Positions 24,988 through 34,146 of a DNA stretch of 34,146 nucleotides are shown in pieces (positions within the stretch are counted from its first letter, which is position 1; each line of letters starts with the position of its first letter). A program made the position numbers and the translations under genes. The DNA is from Candidatus Omnitrophota bacterium (GTDB lineage: Bacteria > Omnitrophota > Gorgyraeia > Zapsychrales > Zapsychraceae). The notes under the pieces are model-generated. The model saw nothing but the letters and a program-made list of their open reading frames with translations. It was not told the origin of the DNA and did not search any database. The stretch lies in NCBI GenBank assembly GCA_016214285.1, contig JACROV010000096.1:1-34146 (forward strand), given 5' to 3'.

Positions 24988-25802
24988 ACTAAAACAACCT
25001 CCTCCACGGATCGTTGCACGATGGTGTCATCGATGGTGTGCGTTTCGGCGATAAACCCGGCCAAAAGCGCGCGGTCGCAGAGGATATTGATCATCCGCGG
25101 CGTCCCTTTGGATTTTTCGTAAATAAGGTCAATGGCGCTGTCGGTAAACTGAACCCGATGTTTTGGATCCTCTGGTGATCGGGCGATGTTAAGGCGGTGG
25201 TGGATGTAGTCGCGCGCTTCCTGTTTGCTTAATGGCATAATATGGTAACGCACCGTGACCCTTTGATTGAGCTGGCGTAACGAAGAAAGTTTGAGCTTCT
25301 CGGCCAATTCCGGCTGGCCCATCAAAACGATCTGCAGGAGTTTCTCTTTTTCGGTTTCCAGGTTAGAAAGCAGGCGGATCTGCTCAAGCTGACGCACGCT
25401 TAAGTTCTGGGCTTCGTCGATGATGATGACCACGTTATGCCCGCGGCTGGTCTCTTGCAGCAGGAATCCGTTGAGCGCGTTGACCAGGGCGAATTTGTTT
25501 TTGAAATCCCCTTCGATGCCAAGATCATTGAGGATAATTTGCAAGAGCTGGACCGCGGAGAAATTCGGGTTCAGGATGAGGGCGGTTTTGACGTTTTTAT
25601 CAAGCTTGTTCAAAAGCATGCGGCAGAGCGTGGTTTTCCCGGTACCGATCTCTCCGGTAATGACGATGATGCCTTTGCGCTGCTGGATGCCGTAAAACAA
25701 ATGTGAGAACGCTTCAATATGGTGGGCGCTGGAAAAGAAGAAATCGGGGTCGGAGGTGACGTTAAAAGGGCTTTCGCGCAGATGGTAGAATTCCTTGTAC
25801 AT
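24984..25802 (-). CDS. ExeA/GspA-like AAA ATPase
   Basis: YHLRESPFNVTSDPDFFFSSAHHIEAFSHLFYGIQQRKGIIVITGEIGTGKTTLCR, VVIIIDEAQNLS. Confidence 0.93.
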   Translation of the reverse strand: MYKEFYHLRESPFNVTSDPDFFFSSAHHIEAFSHLFYGIQQRKGIIVITGEIGTGKTTLCRMLLNKLDKNVKTALILNPNFSAVQLLQIILNDLGIEGDFKNKFALVNALNGFLLQETSRGHNVVIIIDEAQNLSVRQLEQIRLLSNLETEKEKLLQIVLMGQPELAEKLKLSSLRQLNQRVTVRYHIMPLSKQEARDYIHHRLNIARSPEDPKHRVQFTDSAIDLIYEKSKGTPRMINILCDRALLAGFIAETHTIDDTIVQRSVEEVVLV

Positions 25803-25810
25803 TTGCCTGG

Positions 25811-25839
25811 ATTATAACATGTTGCCGCCATTTGGTAAA
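25811..25839 (-). promoter_or_regulatory. Promoter of the ExeA/GspB operon
   Basis: Minus strand TTTACC - 17 nt - TATAAT (25816-25811), 8 nt before the ATG. Confidence 0.55.
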
Positions 25840-25856
25840 TACCGGAGAAAAAATAA

Positions 25857-25884
25857 TTGTCACGGGGATGTATTATGCTATAAT
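25857..25884 (+). promoter_or_regulatory. Promoter of the first PilZ gene
   Basis: TTGTCA (25857-25862) - 16 nt - TATAAT (25879-25884). Confidence 0.6.
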
Positions 25885-25919
25885 GCACCCTGATGAACAT
25901 TCCCACGGATACCGGAGCA

Positions 25920-26255
25920 ATGGAACCTGCAGAAAAAAGGCGGTACAGTCGCATCGAGTTACGCCAACCTATCCAGTTCCAATCCCCAAATTCCGCGCTA
26001 GAGGGAGGATCGTTGTCATGTGATCTGAGCGAGGGCGGGGTGCGCGTCGATATGTACGACTTTTTACCTTTGGGCGCCGAGTTGACCCTGCGGATCTGCC
26101 TGGCTGTCGAAAAGATCGTCGAATATGCCGGCCGCGTGGTATGGGTACGAAAATATCCGTTCGCGGATCGTTATCAGGCCGGGTTGGAGTTTTCAGGAGA
26201 TAAGACGTTCCTGGCAGCGAAGAGGCAGCTTCATGAATTCATTGAAATTCAGTAA
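25920..26255 (+). CDS. PilZ domain protein
   Basis: RRYSR (RxxxR) and DLSEGG (DxSxxG) c-di-GMP motifs; ATG 25920 favoured because 25893 lies only 8 nt after the -10. Confidence 0.88.
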   Translation: MEPAEKRRYSRIELRQPIQFQSPNSALEGGSLSCDLSEGGVRVDMYDFLPLGAELTLRICLAVEKIVEYAGRVVWVRKYPFADRYQAGLEFSGDKTFLAAKRQLHEFIEIQ

Positions 26256-26302
26256 ATCTTGTTGGTGGTTTAATTCAATTTTTAAAAGGAGTTTAGGAAG
26301 TT

Positions 26303-26479
26303 ATGGCTGATGAAAAAGCGGTTCTAGAGGTCGGTAAGAATTGTGCCGAATGCAAAAAGCCCATGAAAAAGGCCAGGCGGTATTACCGTAACGGCGCGTA
26401 CTATTGCAACAAGAATTGTTTCAAGAAAAAGCTTGCGGGCGAAGGGTCTGAAGCCGAAGCAAAGGCAGAGAAGAAATGA
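26303..26479 (+). CDS. 58-aa Cys4 (zinc-ribbon/TRASH-like) microprotein, not in ORF track
   Basis: MADEKAVLEVGKNCAECKKPMKKARRYYRNGAYYCNKNCFKKKLAGEGSEAEAKAEKK*; CxxC...CxxxC; ATGA overlap with next gene. Confidence 0.8.
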   Translation: MADEKAVLEVGKNCAECKKPMKKARRYYRNGAYYCNKNCFKKKLAGEGSEAEAKAEKK

Positions 26480-26853
26480 TCCCGGCGGAGTACGCAGGAA
26501 ATGAGAGAAGAAAGGGCCAGAGGGCGTTGGCCCATATCCCGGTCAGGATCGCGCAAGAAGATGGAGATATCGTCACCGAGACATTGAATATCAGCCGTTC
26601 GGGCGCGTATTGCCAGGTCAATGACCGCGTCGAACTGATGACCAAGCTCAAAGTCCAGATCCTTCTTCCGGCGGCGCGTAAGAGCCAAAAACGTTCGAAG
26701 ACTATCCATTGTCGGGGCGTTGTGGTGCGCTGCGAGCCGTCCGCGCGCAACGGCCGTTTTGACGTCGCGATATTCTTTAACGAGATCGCGCAGCGCGACG
26801 CGGAATCCATCAATGATTATGTCGGTTCCTGTTTCGAGCAGGACCATGCGTGA
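26476..26853 (+). CDS. PilZ domain protein
   Basis: RKGQR (RxxxR) and NISRSG (NxSxxG) motifs. Confidence 0.85.
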   Translation: MIPAEYAGNERRKGQRALAHIPVRIAQEDGDIVTETLNISRSGAYCQVNDRVELMTKLKVQILLPAARKSQKRSKTIHCRGVVVRCEPSARNGRFDVAIFFNEIAQRDAESINDYVGSCFEQDHA

Positions 26854-26870
26854 GGAGGATATTTAAGGGT

Positions 26871-27032
26871 ATGGAGAATGCCATCACGGTCAGCCTCACG
26901 CCATTACAGGCGCTTCTTTCTTTGGCGTTCCAGATCTGGATCGTCGTTTTTCCCATTATTCTGATCCGTAAGATCAATTATTTGACGGACATCATCCAGG
27001 AACAGTCTGATTTGAACAAAGAAACATCATAA
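26871..27032 (+). CDS. Small single-TM protein
   Basis: MENAITVSLTPLQALLSLAFQIWIVVFPIILIRKINYLTDIIQEQSDLNKETS. Confidence 0.6.
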   Translation: MENAITVSLTPLQALLSLAFQIWIVVFPIILIRKINYLTDIIQEQSDLNKETS

Positions 27033-27035
27033 GGG

Positions 27036-27719
27036 ATGCACAGCGGCCATCCTCAAAGAATTATCCCCGTTCTATACGAGGATGAGTCATATATAGTCTT
27101 TGACAAACCGGCGGGCGTTTTGGTCATTCCGGCGCCCGGGGAAAAGAAGCAGACGCTGGTGGATATCGTCAACCGCCAGTACGCTCCCGCGCAAGGGTGG
27201 AAGCTGCACCCTTGTCATCGCCTCGACAGGGAAACCTCAGGCGCGATCATTTTCGCCAAGGGCAAGGGGCATCAGCAGGCGATGATGGCGCTTTTTCACA
27301 GGCAAGCGGTGAGCAAGAGATACATCGCGTTTGTCCACGGGAAGCTTCCCCATCACCAAGGCGAGTTGCGCAGCGCCATCCGGGACCTTGACCAGGTGAA
27401 ATTCCGGCGGGGCGCGAGCGCGAAACCGAGCGTGACGCGTTATAAGGTCATTGAAGAAAGAAAATCATTCAGCATTGTCGAGGTAACCCCGGTGACCGGG
27501 CGGACAAACCAGATCCGCATTCAGTTCGCGCAAATAGGGCATCCGCTGGTGGGAGAACGCAAATACGCGCGCGGTAAAGATTACCAGCTTCAGTTCCGGC
27601 GGGTCGCGTTGCACGCGCACGCGCTGGGCTGGGAACATCCGGTGTCCCATAAAAGAATAAACGTCACCGCGGAATTGCACCAAGACATGGAGGGGTTCAT
27701 TGCAAGAAACGGAAATTAA
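27036..27719 (+). CDS. RluA-family pseudouridine synthase
   Basis: LYEDESYIVFDKPAGVLVIP, HRLDRETSGAIIFAKGK, GRTNQIRIQFAQIGHPLVGERKYA. Confidence 0.95.
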   Translation: MHSGHPQRIIPVLYEDESYIVFDKPAGVLVIPAPGEKKQTLVDIVNRQYAPAQGWKLHPCHRLDRETSGAIIFAKGKGHQQAMMALFHRQAVSKRYIAFVHGKLPHHQGELRSAIRDLDQVKFRRGASAKPSVTRYKVIEERKSFSIVEVTPVTGRTNQIRIQFAQIGHPLVGERKYARGKDYQLQFRRVALHAHALGWEHPVSHKRINVTAELHQDMEGFIARNGN

Positions 27720-28014
27720 GGGAAAATCCCTCAACGAATTGTCGCGGCTGTGTCACCGCATCGCCGTGGAAAAAGGTTTTTGGGAGAAGGAGCGCAATAT
27801 CGGCGAGGCCCTGATGCTCATCGTCACCGAACTGGCCGAGGCCATGGAAGCGCATCGGATCCAGGATGAGGCAAATTTCAAAGAAGAGATCGCGGATAGT
27901 TTTATCCGCCTATTGGATTTGTGCGGCGGGCTTGGCATCGATATCGAAGAAGAGATTTATAAGAAGTCCACGAAGAACAAAAATCGGCCGTATAAGCACG
28001 GCAAGGTGTGCTAG
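27700..28014 (+). CDS. MazG-like nucleotide pyrophosphohydrolase
   Basis: LMLIVTELAEAMEAHR, EEIADSFIRLLDLCGGLGIDIEEEI. Confidence 0.85.
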   Translation: MQETEIKGKSLNELSRLCHRIAVEKGFWEKERNIGEALMLIVTELAEAMEAHRIQDEANFKEEIADSFIRLLDLCGGLGIDIEEEIYKKSTKNKNRPYKHGKVC

Positions 28015-28025
28015 ATAACGGTCGT

Positions 28026-28175
28026 AAATTAAATCACAAATCGCAAGCACCAAAGCACAAACAAACTTCAATGACCAAAATTACAAACATTAAAAAATTT
28101 GCCGAGATTTTTGGTCATTGTAAATTTGGTATTGGATATTGTTTGTCGTTTGGTATTTGTTTATTGTTATTTTCT
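28026..28175. repeat. AT-rich long palindromic repeat (CAAATC/ACCAAA type)
   Basis: CAATGACCAAAA (28069-28080)/TTTTGGTCATTG (28109-28120) perfect 12-bp arms, extended by diverged flanking arms. Confidence 0.65.
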
Positions 28176-28592
28176 CTAGCCGGATGCGCGAGCGTGACCA
28201 TTCCCAATTACATCCGCGACGAACATCCTTACCGCAAAACGTTTTATGCTCCCTTTGGCACGGTGCTGGACGCCGCGGTCCATGCCCTGGAGGATTCGGG
28301 CTGGAAGGTCGCCAAGACGACGGAACCCTCCGTCTTTGAGCGCAACAAAGACACGGATAAGCCCGGCGTCAAGCAGATCCTTCTTTTCACGGATGTCCGC
28401 GAGACGGCCCTGATCTTCGGGACGCGTTACGCCAGGATGAACATTTACGTGCAGTCCGCCGCCGATAATTCAACGGAAGTCGAACTGCGTTATTTGACGG
28501 TTACCTCCGCATCCTTGAAAAATTTTCAGAATTACCGCAATGACCGTTACACCGAGAAATTCTTTACCCGCATTGAATCTTTGCTAAAATAG
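28071..28592 (+). CDS. Uncharacterised lipoprotein (DUF3568-like)
   Basis: Lipobox LFSLAGC; FYAPFGTVLDAAVHALEDSGWKVAKTTEPSVFE...; signal peptide encoded by the palindromic repeat. Confidence 0.65.
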   Translation: MTKITNIKKFAEIFGHCKFGIGYCLSFGICLLLFSLAGCASVTIPNYIRDEHPYRKTFYAPFGTVLDAAVHALEDSGWKVAKTTEPSVFERNKDTDKPGVKQILLFTDVRETALIFGTRYARMNIYVQSAADNSTEVELRYLTVTSASLKNFQNYRNDRYTEKFFTRIESLLK

Positions 28593-28628
28593 CCCCATGA
28601 GTATTGCGTATAAACATTCCGGCCCCGA

Positions 28629-28919
28629 GGAATCTGAAAGATTCCCGGATTAGGTCCCCGAAATTTTTCTGAATTTCGGGGACGATTAAACCTTTGCGCC
28701 CAGATTCGCCATCGTTGTCAATGCCAACCCTTTTCGTTCACGTTCGCCCCTCCCCGCGGGGAGGGGCTCAAGTTCACTCCAAGGTTTGGCATTGACCGGT
28801 GACCTTTTTTTCGGGAAAGTTTGCCTCACTGTGAGCAGGGCATCGTGAGGCCGAGGCGGCCGAGGAGGCTCCCTGCGGGAGGGAAAATGAACGTCCCTGC
28901 CGAATAGTGAGGAAAACTT
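28629..28919. repeat. Four successive inverted repeats upstream of uvrB
   Basis: GGAATC-TGAAA-GATTCC (28629-28645); GTCCCCGAAATT-N6-AATTTCGGGGAC (28654-28683); GTCAATGCCAACC/GGTTTGGCATTGAC (28717-28796) enclosing CCCCTCCCCGCGGGGAGGGG (28747-28766); AAGTTTGCCTCACT/AGTGAGGAAAACTT (28817-28919). Confidence 0.8.
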
Positions 28920-28920
28920 C

Positions 28921-30900
28921 ATGGATAGATTCGTCCTTCAGAGCAAATTTAAGCCTGTCACGGAACAAATGGACGCGGTCGATAAGCTCGTGGGGGGCAT
29001 CGAAAAAGGCGGGCAGTCCCAGGTCCTTCTGGGCGTTACGGGAAGCGGCAAGACATTCACGCTGGCCAACGTCATTGAGCGCATCAACCGTCCCGCACTG
29101 GTCATTTCCCACAACAAAACATTAGCCGCCCAGTTGTACAGCGAGTTTAAAGAATTCTTCCCCAACAACGCGGTCGAATATTTTGTCAGCTATTACGATT
29201 ATTACCAGCCCGAGGCCTACGTTCCCCAAACGGACGTTTATATTGAAAAGGACGCTTCCATCAATGACAACCTGGATCGTCTGCGGCTGTCTTCGACCAC
29301 GTCGTTGATGTCCCGCCGGGATGTCTTGATCGTCGCCAGCGTTTCGTGCATTTACAACCTCGGGGCGCCGCAAGATTATAAGAAATTCCTGTTGTATCTG
29401 GAAGAAGGCCAGGCCATGGACCGTGACGCGGCGCTGCGCAAGCTGGTGGACATCCAGTATGAACGTAACGACAGCGACCTCGCGCGCGGGAAGATCCGTG
29501 TCCGGGGCGACACTCTGGAAGTATATCCGGCCTACAAGCAGGAAGCAGTCCGCGTCCAGTTCTTCGGCGACACGATCGAGAAGATATCGGCCATTGATCC
29601 TGTTTCCGGCAATGAGATCCAGCGTTTGACTAAAGTCGCCGTTTACCCGGCGAAACATTTTATCACCTCGCCTGATAACATCGACCGGGCGCTCGTCCTG
29701 ATCGAGGAGGAATTAGAACAGCGCCTGAAGGAACTTAAAAGCGCGGGGAAATATGCCCAGGCCGAACGGCTCGCCTCACGGACCAAATATGACATGGAAA
29801 TGCTCAAGGAGGCAGGATATTGCCACGGCATTGAAAATTATTCCTGCGCGCTTTCGGGCCGCGGGGAGGGAAGCCGGCCGTTTTGTCTGATAGACTATTT
29901 CCCTGAGGATTTTGTCACGCTCATCGATGAATCGCACGTGACTATCCCGCAATTGAATGGCATGTACGAAGGCGACAGATCCCGCAAGAAGACTTTGGTT
30001 GAATATGGATTTCGTTTGCCGTCTTGTCTGGATAACCGGCCGTTGAAGTTCAATGAATTCATGGGATTGATCAAACAGCGGATCTACGTTTCGGCGACAC
30101 CGGGGCCTTTCGAGAAAAAGGACAGCCACGCTAAGGTCGTTGAACAGATCATCCGTCCCACGGGGATCGTTGATCCGCCCATTGAGATCCGGCCGACCAA
30201 GGGGCAGGTCGATGATCTCATCAAAGAGATCAAAAAGCGGGCGAAGAAAGACGAGCGCGTGCTGGTGACCACGCTGACCAAACGCATGTCGGAAGACCTT
30301 ACCCAATATCTCGAAGAACATGGATTGAAAGTCAAATACGTCCATTCGGACATCGAAACGATCGACCGCATGCAGATTCTTAAAGACCTGCGTTTGAAGA
30401 AATTCGATTGTCTGGTCGGTGTTAATTTACTGCGTGAAGGATTGGACCTGCCAGAGGTTTCGCTGGTCGCTATTTTTGACGCGGACAAGGAAGGGTTTTT
30501 GCGTTCGCAGACTTCTCTTATTCAAGTATCCGGGCGGGCCGCGCGCAACATCAACGGCCTGGTCATCATGTACGCGGACCGTGCCAGCGCGGCGATGAAG
30601 GCAACTATCCGGGAATGCGACCGCCGCCGGAAGATCCAGACGGCGTTTAATAAAGGACACGGCATCACGCCCCGGACGATCCAAAAGGCCATCCGTAACG
30701 GCATTGAGGAATTGTCGCGCGAAGGGGCCCAGGAGCTGATTTTTGCCGTTGCGGGGCAAAATGAAGAGGAGTATACTCTAGCCAATCATATCGCGCGGAT
30801 GGAGCGCGAAATGGAACTGGCGGCGCGTAATTTGCAATTCGAGCGTGCGGCCATGATCAGGGACAAGATCAAAGAGATCAAAGGCGAAAAAATAAGATGA
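28921..30900 (+). CDS. uvrB: Excinuclease ABC subunit B
   Basis: GVTGSGKTFTLANVI, SYYDYYQPEAYVPQTDVYIEKD, YFPEDFVTLIDESHVTIPQLNGMYEGDRSRK, GVNLLREGLDLPEVSLVAIFDADKEGFLRS. Confidence 0.99.
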   Translation: MDRFVLQSKFKPVTEQMDAVDKLVGGIEKGGQSQVLLGVTGSGKTFTLANVIERINRPALVISHNKTLAAQLYSEFKEFFPNNAVEYFVSYYDYYQPEAYVPQTDVYIEKDASINDNLDRLRLSSTTSLMSRRDVLIVASVSCIYNLGAPQDYKKFLLYLEEGQAMDRDAALRKLVDIQYERNDSDLARGKIRVRGDTLEVYPAYKQEAVRVQFFGDTIEKISAIDPVSGNEIQRLTKVAVYPAKHFITSPDNIDRALVLIEEELEQRLKELKSAGKYAQAERLASRTKYDMEMLKEAGYCHGIENYSCALSGRGEGSRPFCLIDYFPEDFVTLIDESHVTIPQLNGMYEGDRSRKKTLVEYGFRLPSCLDNRPLKFNEFMGLIKQRIYVSATPGPFEKKDSHAKVVEQIIRPTGIVDPPIEIRPTKGQVDDLIKEIKKRAKKDERVLVTTLTKRMSEDLTQYLEEHGLKVKYVHSDIETIDRMQILKDLRLKKFDCLVGVNLLREGLDLPEVSLVAIFDADKEGFLRSQTSLIQVSGRAARNINGLVIMYADRASAAMKATIRECDRRRKIQTAFNKGHGITPRTIQKAIRNGIEELSREGAQELIFAVAGQNEEEYTLANHIARMEREMELAARNLQFERAAMIRDKIKEIKGEKIR

Positions 30901-31661
30901 TCCTGGCCGTTGACATAGGAAATACGACGATCGCCTGCGGGGTGTGCGCCGGCAGGAAGATCCTGGCCGTTTACCGTATGGATGCCTTCAGCGGCAAGGC
31001 GCGTTTGACCAAGGAGATGGAAAAACTGTGCGGCCGCATTTACCGTCAGTATCCGTCGTTGCGGGACGTCGTTATCTGCAGCGTTGTTCCCAAGGCATTG
31101 GCCATTGCCGAAGGGGTTATACGGCGCAAACTGCACGTAAAACCACTTGTGATCGGGCGCGATGTCAAAGTCCCGATAAAAAATAATTACAAGAACCCCC
31201 GCCAGGTGGGGCAGGACCGCCTGGTGGGCGCTTACGCGGCCAAGTGCCTTTATAAAGCGCCGTGTCTTATTATCGATTTCGGGACCGCGATCACCTTCGA
31301 TGTCGTTTCCGCGCGCGGGGAATATGAGGGGGGGATCATTATCCCGGGACTGCGACTATCGGCTGAATCACTGTTCCAGAAGACCGCATTGCTACCCAGG
31401 ATCGATGCCATCCGCGCGCCGCGGTCTTTAATAGGGAAGGACACCGTGGAAAGTATCCTCAGCGGGTTGTTCAACGGATATGGGGCCATGTGCCGCGGGT
31501 TGATCGACCAAATCGCCGGTACCATGTCCCGACGGCCCAAGGTCATCATCACCGGCGGCCACACTCGCCTGATGCAAAAATTCATCCGCAAGAAGATCGA
31601 TAAGATCGACCAGACCCTCGTTTTTAAAGGCATCGTTTTAGTCCATCAAAAAATATCTTGA
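30897..31661 (+). CDS. coaX: Type III pantothenate kinase
   Basis: ILAVDIGNTTIACGV, GQDRLVGAYAAK, LIIDFGTAITFDVVSARGEYEGGIIIPGL. Confidence 0.96.
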   Translation: MILAVDIGNTTIACGVCAGRKILAVYRMDAFSGKARLTKEMEKLCGRIYRQYPSLRDVVICSVVPKALAIAEGVIRRKLHVKPLVIGRDVKVPIKNNYKNPRQVGQDRLVGAYAAKCLYKAPCLIIDFGTAITFDVVSARGEYEGGIIIPGLRLSAESLFQKTALLPRIDAIRAPRSLIGKDTVESILSGLFNGYGAMCRGLIDQIAGTMSRRPKVIITGGHTRLMQKFIRKKIDKIDQTLVFKGIVLVHQKIS

Positions 31662-31710
31662 CAAAAATGTAATTTTTGTTAAATTAGCACTCTGCTGATT
31701 CCACTGCTAA
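31658..31710 (+). promoter_or_regulatory. groESL promoter with degenerate CIRCE operator
   Basis: TTGACA 31658-31663 and TAAATT-like -10; TTAGCACTC (31684-31692) - 9 nt - CACTGCTAA (31702-31710); right arm matches 7/9 of GAGTGCTAA. Confidence 0.75.
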
Positions 31711-31770
31711 ACGTCATTGCGGTGGTAGAAGTCTTTTAAAGTTCAACAAAATCTTCAAGGAGGTGGAGTG

Positions 31771-32061
31771 ATGGACATTCAACCGTTGGCAGACAGAATC
31801 GTGGTAAAACCTTTGGACGCTCAAGAGGTCACAAAGGGCGGCATCGTTTTGCCGGATACCGCGAAAGAAAAACCGCAGGAAGGAAAAGTGGTCGCGGTCG
31901 GTAAAGGTAAAGTTACCGAGGAAGGTAAGCTTAAAGCGCTCGAAGTGCGCGTCGGGGATCGCATTCTTTACGGCAAATACAGCGGCACCGAGATCACGAC
32001 AAAAGCGGGAGAAGAACTTCTGATCATGCGCGAGGATGATGTTTTCGCCGTCATGAAATAA
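31771..32061 (+). CDS. groES: Co-chaperonin GroES
   Basis: [44 protein letters not shown]...[15 protein letters not shown]-type SD. Confidence 0.98.
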   Translation: MDIQPLADRIVVKPLDAQEVTKGGIVLPDTAKEKPQEGKVVAVGKGKVTEEGKLKALEVRVGDRILYGKYSGTEITTKAGEELLIMREDDVFAVMK

Positions 32062-32082
32062 ACATTGGGTTTAACCGGTTAA

Positions 32083-33750
<1,668 letters not shown>

Positions 33751-33753
<3 letters not shown>

Positions 33754-33966
33754 TTTTCCGAGAGCTCTCGGAAAATTACCCCGACGAATGCGGTGAAATT
33801 ATCTTCGACCATAATGTCATCGGAAAGTCGAAGAAAATTTCACTGCGGTTTATGAGTCGGGGTAATCGCCCCATGGTTTACGAGCTGGGGTAATTTGCCT
33901 CACCCTTCGAGGAGCCCAAAGAAATGATCGAAGAAAACCTCGTCATATCTTGCAAATCGGGGTAAC
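33751..33966. repeat. Structured repeat region downstream of groEL
   Basis: 28-bp perfect palindrome TAATTTTCCGAGAGCTCTCGGAAAATTA (33751-33778); ATTACCCCGAC/GTCGGGGTAAT (33775-33785/33856-33866); GGTTTAYGAGYYGGGGTAAT direct repeats; motifs exactly 100 nt apart. Confidence 0.8.
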
Positions 33967-33973
33967 AATCTAA

Positions 33974-34007
33974 AACCCCCGCACCAATCCGGTGCGGGGG
34001 TTTTTCT
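33974..34007 (+). terminator. Rho-independent terminator of groESL
   Basis: AAAACCCCCGCACC AATCC GGTGCGGGGGTTTTT. Confidence 0.93.
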
Positions 34008-34012
34008 TTGGT

Positions 34013-34146
<134 letters not shown>

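Overview
This 34 kb window is mostly housekeeping chromosome from a Gram-negative bacterium. It probably belongs to the PVC superphylum and may be Omnitrophota; this is inferred from the TIGR04137-like small basic protein, the ThiD2/ThiE genes and heptose/LpxL-like envelope genes, and was not tested phylogenetically. I annotate about 45 CDSs: lipB with a free-standing lipoyl domain, an envelope lipid/GT cluster, aroQ, efp-accB-accC-asp23-amaP, a Pfk, gmhA/hldE-C, thiD2/thiE, fic, an NlpD-like factor, an ATPase-phosphoesterase-HIT-dNTPase-HD-GYP run, a TIGR04137-like protein, aroB, a GspB/ExeA pair, two PilZ genes around a Cys4 microprotein, uvrB, coaX and groESL. Two of these are small ORFs absent from the ORF track. 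There is one tRNA-Gly(CCC). The most interesting layer is non-coding or palindromic. (1) A family of nested GC-rich palindromes is inserted in frame in LPLAT and GspB and in an SH3 protein, with a related copy upstream of uvrB and an unrelated but similarly built palindrome in LipB. (2) The 5' end of a group IIC intron starts just after the groESL terminator and runs off the window. (3) A structured repeat array with ~100-nt spacing follows groEL. (4) An AT-rich palindrome encodes the signal peptide of a lipoprotein. (5) REP/MITE-like elements flank fic and the tRNA. I see no CRISPR array and no clear, complete new defence system. All family assignments come from reading the sequence and from memory; no searches were run.
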